A program made the position numbers and the translations under genes. A DNA stretch of 45,217 nt, taken from the NCBI GenBank assembly GCA_015060105.1, contig SUZD01000014.1, positions 1 to 45,217 on the forward strand. Reading direction: 5' to 3'. Source of the stretch: Rikenellaceae bacterium. Lineage in GTDB: Bacteria > Bacteroidota > Bacteroidia > Bacteroidales > Rikenellaceae. The notes below the pieces were generated by a model. The model did no database searches. It was not told the origin of the DNA and was given only the letters and a program-made list of their open reading frames with translations. Shown here piece after piece: positions 41,667 through 45,217 of the stretch; the first letter of the stretch is position 1, and every line of letters starts with the position of its first letter.

Positions 41667-42635
41667 TTATATTTTGAGGTCGTAAATCTGGATAACACCT
41701 TGCAACGCACCACCCTCATCGGTAACCAACAATGATGTAATTTTGCTCTCGGTCATCATCTTCTCGGCCTCGATGAGTTTTGCTTCGGGGCGTATCGTTT
41801 TTGGCTTTTTGGTTGCGATGTCCATTGCCGTAATCTTGAAGAAATCCTCTTTGTGTTCCTCCATAGCACGACGCATATCACCGTCGGTAACAATACCGAT
41901 TACGCCACTCTTCTCGTCGCAAATAATCACCATACCCAGACGACCGCGACTCATAGTGTGAATCATATCCGTAGTGTTGCAGGCGGTCGAAACGGTAGGC
42001 AAATCTTCGCTACGCATAACATTTCCGACATTCAACAGCAGTCGTCGTCCGAGCGAACCTCCGGGGTGGAATTTTGCGAAATCGACAGCTTGGAAGTTGC
42101 GCATCTTCATCAGCGTAACGGCCAAAGCGTCGCCCATCGACATCTGAACGGTTGTCGAAGTGGTCGGCGCAAGATGCAGAATACAAGCCTCGCTTTCGAC
42201 TGCGATGTCGAGGTGTATGTTGCTGTAATGTGCCAACGACGAGTCGGGATTGCCTGTCATCGAAATCAGCGTATTGCCGTTTTGTGTGATAAACGGAACA
42301 ATTCTCAAAACCTCTTCGGTTTCGCCCGAATAAGATATTGCGAGAATTACATCGCCCTTCGAGATGGTGCCGAGGTCGCCGTGAAAGGCTTCTCCCGGGT
42401 GCATGTAGTAGCTCGGAGTACCGGTACTCGCCAGAGTAGCGGCTATTTTTCGACCGACCAAGCCCGACTTGCCCATACCCGTAACAATGAGTTTGCCCGA
42501 GCAGTTAAGTATTGCATCAACGGCTTCGGTGAATGCGCTGTCGAGTTTCGAGGCTGTGTGTTTGAGTGCATCTGCCTCGGAATTCATTGTTTGTTTGGCA
42601 AGTTCGAGGATAGTCGCCTTGGTATCTTGTGTCAT
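41667..42635 (-). CDS. kdsD: D-arabinose 5-phosphate isomerase (KdsD/KpsF)
   Basis: 322 residues. SIS domain (KLIVTGMGKSGLVGRKIAATL, HPGEAFHGDLG, SYSGETEEVLRI, APTTSTTVQMSMGDAL) followed by two CBS domains (from about 205 to the end). It converts ribulose 5-phosphate to arabinose 5-phosphate, the first step toward Kdo of lipopolysaccharide. With rfbC it gives this otherwise housekeeping run an envelope-sugar element. A TAAATTTG box at 42656-42663 may provide its own promoter. Confidence 0.95.
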   Translation of the reverse strand: MTQDTKATILELAKQTMNSEADALKHTASKLDSAFTEAVDAILNCSGKLIVTGMGKSGLVGRKIAATLASTGTPSYYMHPGEAFHGDLGTISKGDVILAISYSGETEEVLRIVPFITQNGNTLISMTGNPDSSLAHYSNIHLDIAVESEACILHLAPTTSTTVQMSMGDALAVTLMKMRNFQAVDFAKFHPGGSLGRRLLLNVGNVMRSEDLPTVSTACNTTDMIHTMSRGRLGMVIICDEKSGVIGIVTDGDMRRAMEEHKEDFFKITAMDIATKKPKTIRPEAKLIEAEKMMTESKITSLLVTDEGGALQGVIQIYDLKI

Positions 42636-42655
42636 AACTTGTGTTTGTTGATATG

Positions 42656-42663
42656 CAAATTTA
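42656..42663 (-). promoter_or_regulatory. Possible -7 box of kdsD
   Basis: TAAATTTG on the minus strand in the 56-bp gap between prmA and kdsD. The -33 element is not clear. Confidence 0.4.
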
Positions 42664-42691
42664 GCATAATATTCCGAAAGAGAGGCCTATT

Positions 42692-43519
42692 TTACGCTTT
42701 TTTTACAACGACCGAAGCCCAACCATCTTTCAGGTCTTGTCCGATATATGTCAATCCGAGCCCCTCGGCACGCTCACGAATGGTCGCAATGTCGCCTTCG
42801 AGAATACCGCTCATAATAAGTTCGCCACCCTCGTTGAGCGACTCATAGTAGGCGGGCATATCTCCGAGCAGAATGTTGCGATTGATGTTAGCCAAAATGG
42901 TGTCGTAATGTTTGCCGCTGATAGCGCGCACATCGCCCAAAATGGCATTAACCTTATCCTCGACACCATTTTCCTTGCAGTTCTCGCCGCAATTTTCATA
43001 GGCCCAATCGTCAATATCTACCGCATCGACACTCTCGGCTCCGCACTTTGCCGCAATTATTGCCAATACGCCTGTTCCGCTACCCATATCCAAAACTCGC
43101 TTACCGCTGAAATCTCGCGCAGCAGTTGCTCGGCTCATCAGGAAAGTGGTTGCGTGATGTCCCGTTCCGAACGACATCTTGGGCGTGATAACGATGTCGA
43201 AACGATAGGTGGGGTAGGGCTCGTGGAAAGGCGCACGAATGGCAACTACGCCATCGACCTCGACGGGCGGAAAGTTACTCTCCCACAATGCGTTCCAATT
43301 TTGTGTCTCGATGGCGATGTAGCGTTGTCCGCTAACCTCGTAACGAGCCAACATACTCTCCACTTCGGCGTGACAATCAGCCAGGCGCTCGTGTGGTATG
43401 TAGGCTTTCAAACCCTCTTGGTCGGTTGTGAAGCTGTCGAATGGAAATTCTGCCAATTCGGCTGTCAATATCTCGGCCATTTCGTCCGAGCAGGGAATGT
43501 TAAGTTCGATGTAGTTCAT
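42692..43519 (-). CDS. prmA: Ribosomal protein L11 methyltransferase
   Basis: 275 residues. The N-terminal substrate-binding part is short, as in other Bacteroidota. The SAM-binding motifs are MSFGTGHHATTFLM, VLDMGSGTGVLAIIAAKCGA, VDAVDIDDWAYENC and the PrmA-specific LANINRNILL. It trimethylates L11. Its ATG overlaps the stop codon of the upstream symporter by one base (TAATG), so the two are translationally coupled. Confidence 0.96.
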   Translation of the reverse strand: MNYIELNIPCSDEMAEILTAELAEFPFDSFTTDQEGLKAYIPHERLADCHAEVESMLARYEVSGQRYIAIETQNWNALWESNFPPVEVDGVVAIRAPFHEPYPTYRFDIVITPKMSFGTGHHATTFLMSRATAARDFSGKRVLDMGSGTGVLAIIAAKCGAESVDAVDIDDWAYENCGENCKENGVEDKVNAILGDVRAISGKHYDTILANINRNILLGDMPAYYESLNEGGELIMSGILEGDIATIRERAEGLGLTYIGQDLKDGWASVVVKKA

Positions 43520-44673
43520 TATTTGGCTATTTTGTTTATTATCAAAGCAATGGCTCCGTCGCCCGTAACATTGGTGGCGGTGCCGAAACTGTCCATGGTT
43601 ATATATAGGGCAATCATCAATCCGTTATCTATTTCACTAAAACCGAGCATCGATTGTAGCAGACCGAGCGACGCCATGATAGCGCCACCCGGAATGCCCG
43701 GAGCCGCAATCATTGTTATACCCAACATCATAATAAAGCCTGCGATTTGTTGTGGGTCTATGGCGGTGCCGTTAATCATCATAATCGCCATAGCGCAGGC
43801 CGTGATTTTGATGGTGCTGCCCGAAAGGTGTATCGTGGCGCAAAGCGGAACCGTGAAACCTGCAATTTCGGGTCTTACTCCACACTTTATGGCCTGTTCG
43901 AGTGTCACAGGAATTGTCGCAGCACTCGATTGCGTACCCAGTGCAGTCATATAGGCCGTCATCATATGACCCAACATCTTGAACGGATTTTTGCGTGCAA
44001 CGATACCTGCAATGGTGAATTGCAAAAGCAAGATGACGATTGTTATGCCGAATATTACGCCAATCAGTTTGAGGAAAACGCCCAAAATGTAGAACACCTG
44101 CCCCGAAATCGTAATGTTGAGGAATATGCCGAAAATGTATAAAGGCAGCAGCGGTATAATCGCTTTGCTGATAATCATCATCACAACATCTCTCAACTCC
44201 TCCATCGCGCTTTTCAGCGTGCGACTATCCAACGCGGCAATACCCAAACCCAACACAAACGCCATAATCAATGCTGTCATCACACTCATCAATGGCGGTA
44301 TGTCTATTGTGAAATAGGGAGCAAGTCCTGTTTCTGCCATTGTTTCGGACGATAGTGCATTTGCCGAAATCAAACTCGGAAAGGAGAGTGTGCCAACTCC
44401 CAAAGTGAAAAATCCGCTGAAAATCGTAAAAAGATAGGCCAATGCCGTTGTCAGCAAAAGCAATCTTCCCGCTCCTTTGCCTATGTCGGTTATCGCAGGG
44501 GTTACCAAACCGACAATGATAAGAGGAATCAAAAAACTGAGAAAGTTGCCAAAGATTGAGTTGAATGTTACGAAAAAGCGTGTGATGGCGTCGTTGAAGA
44601 ACAATCCGCATACAACTCCCAGCACAATGGCTATGGCTATTTTGGGTAATAATCCAATCTTGATTCTTTTCAT
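43519..44673 (-). CDS. Dicarboxylate/amino acid:cation symporter (DAACS)
   Basis: 384 residues from the ATG at 44673 (KRIKIGLLPKIAIAIVLG); upstream in-frame codons cross the promoter. Eight TM helices with two re-entrant loops are expected. HP1 is seen as ALGTQSSAATIPVTLEQA and the HP2/TM8 end as ITMDSFGTATNVTGDGAIAL. TM7 reads IHLSGSTIKI where most members have NMDGT, which binds sodium in GltPh, so ion coupling or substrate may differ. Probable substrates are acidic or neutral amino acids, or dicarboxylates. Confidence 0.9.
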   Translation of the reverse strand: MKRIKIGLLPKIAIAIVLGVVCGLFFNDAITRFFVTFNSIFGNFLSFLIPLIIVGLVTPAITDIGKGAGRLLLLTTALAYLFTIFSGFFTLGVGTLSFPSLISANALSSETMAETGLAPYFTIDIPPLMSVMTALIMAFVLGLGIAALDSRTLKSAMEELRDVVMMIISKAIIPLLPLYIFGIFLNITISGQVFYILGVFLKLIGVIFGITIVILLLQFTIAGIVARKNPFKMLGHMMTAYMTALGTQSSAATIPVTLEQAIKCGVRPEIAGFTVPLCATIHLSGSTIKITACAMAIMMINGTAIDPQQIAGFIMMLGITMIAAPGIPGGAIMASLGLLQSMLGFSEIDNGLMIALYITMDSFGTATNVTGDGAIALIINKIAK

Positions 44674-44691
44674 AAAGCGTGATTTGTAGCG

Positions 44692-44699
44692 TAAAGATA
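44692..44699 (-). promoter_or_regulatory. Possible -7 box of the symporter-hpf run
   Basis: TATCTTTA on the minus strand, one base off TAnnTTTG, 18 bp upstream of the ATG at 44673. Apart from AT-rich short palindromes (44750-44775) I see nothing else in 44700-44823. Confidence 0.4.
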
Positions 44700-44823
44700 C
44701 TAAAATAATCGGTTTTAGAGCCCCCTTGCCACCAATAACTACGCCAAAAACTATATACCTATTATATATATAATCCCCAAACACAGAAAAAATCAAAAAA
44801 TATCAAAAAAAGTTTCAAGAATG

Positions 44824-44854
44824 TTTGGAGGTAAAGATTTTTTGCCTACCTTTG
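44824..44854 (+). promoter_or_regulatory. rRNA operon promoter P1
   Basis: TTTG at 44824-44827, 19 bp, TACCTTTG at 44847-44854: perfect Bacteroidota consensus, about 300 bp upstream of 16S. Confidence 0.8.
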
Positions 44855-44970
44855 CACCCGCAATCCGAAAGAAACACGGTGCGAATGAATGAGGGGAGTC
44901 CTCTCGGAGATTGGTACAAAAGGTGTTTTTGAGAATTGTGAAAAAGTTCTTAAAAAAAAGTTGCAAAAAA

Positions 44971-45002
44971 TTTGGAAGTTTCAAAATCTTGCCATACCTT
45001 TG
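44971..45002 (+). promoter_or_regulatory. rRNA operon promoter P2
   Basis: TTTG at 44971-44974, 20 bp, TACCTTTG at 44995-45002. The boxes and flanks (TTTGGA, TTGCC, TTTGCA, ATCCG) resemble P1, so the pair looks like a duplicated promoter 148 bp apart. A hairpin TTCGCTC / GAGCGAA (45011-45035) follows just after the expected start. Confidence 0.8.
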
Positions 45003-45046
45003 CAATCCGTTTCGCTCCCAAATTTTTCGAGCGAACATAGAACAAG

Positions 45047-45056
45047 GTTCTTTGAC
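45047..45056 (+). promoter_or_regulatory. boxA-like antitermination site in the rRNA leader
   Basis: GTTCTTTGAC resembles the boxA element of Bacteroidota rRNA leaders, where Nus factors load to prevent early termination. It lies about 95 nt before 16S. Confidence 0.55.
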
Positions 45057-45149
45057 TTACTGGTATAATTGAGAGAAAATGTAGTATTTATCAATTCCTT
45101 TTCCAAAAGGATTAAGTAGTCAGGCTCTAATGATTTATTTATATTTTTT

Positions 45150-45217
<68 letters not shown>

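Overview
This is a piece of a Bacteroidota chromosome, most likely order Bacteroidales. An Alistipes/Rikenellaceae-type gut commensal is my best guess, from gene content and the first 68 bases of 16S rRNA only. The evidence is: many promoters of the TTTG - N19-21 - TAnnTTTG type; almost no Shine-Dalgarno sequences; many lipoproteins with BACON and leucine-rich-repeat domains; a BtuB/BtuG-type surface vitamin B12 locus; and a Bacteroidota-like 16S 5' end preceded by two tandem promoters. Apart from one composite gene remnant and one tandem repeat, this is normal, dense chromosome. I found no phage, IS element, CRISPR array or tRNA.

Layout. 1-2.5 kb: a small lipoprotein, divergent from a LytS/LytR-type two-component pair. 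2.5-8.3 kb: class I fumarase, BatD, BatE, RecR and a drug/metabolite transporter, all on the plus strand. 8.4-13.5 kb: two paralogous BACON + BspA-like LRR surface lipoproteins, separated by a fossil that joins thioredoxin pieces to the 3' end of the lipid-kinase gene lying intact at 13.7-14.6 kb. 14.7-16.2 kb: a small exported protein, a YbaN-like membrane protein and a ~120-bp tandem repeat. 16.2-20.1 kb: a two-gene minus-strand unit of an SGNH hydrolase and a large BACON/LRR lipoprotein. 20.3-25.2 kb: minus-strand metabolic and membrane genes (PLP beta-eliminating lyase, DUF554, acyltransferase, ROK sugar kinase). 25.4-28.3 kb: polyprenyl synthase, U32 protein and DUF2461 on the plus strand. 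28.3-34.0 kb: a cobalamin riboswitch followed by three surface lipoproteins and a BtuB-like TonB-dependent receptor. 34.0-38.3 kb: PspC-type protein, aspS, tadA and a periplasmic TPR protein. 38.4-44.7 kb: a compact minus-strand run symporter-prmA-kdsD-rfbC-tatD-tcdA-xer-hpf. 44.8 kb to the end: rRNA operon promoters, leader and 16S start.

How genes work together. The clearest system is B12 acquisition: riboswitch, a leader hairpin resembling a terminator, a BtuH-like (DUF4465) lipoprotein, a BtuG-like propeller, a PKD-type surface protein and BtuB, packed with 0-3 bp spacing. Secondary themes are envelope biogenesis (acyltransferase, lipid kinase, KdsD, RfbC, polyprenyl synthase) and surface display (three BACON/LRR proteins).

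The observations I would check first are the thioredoxin/lipid-kinase fossil, the strong Shine-Dalgarno of hpf, the recurring CAAGTTTT-type loop in several terminators, and the covarying hairpin in the tandem repeat.
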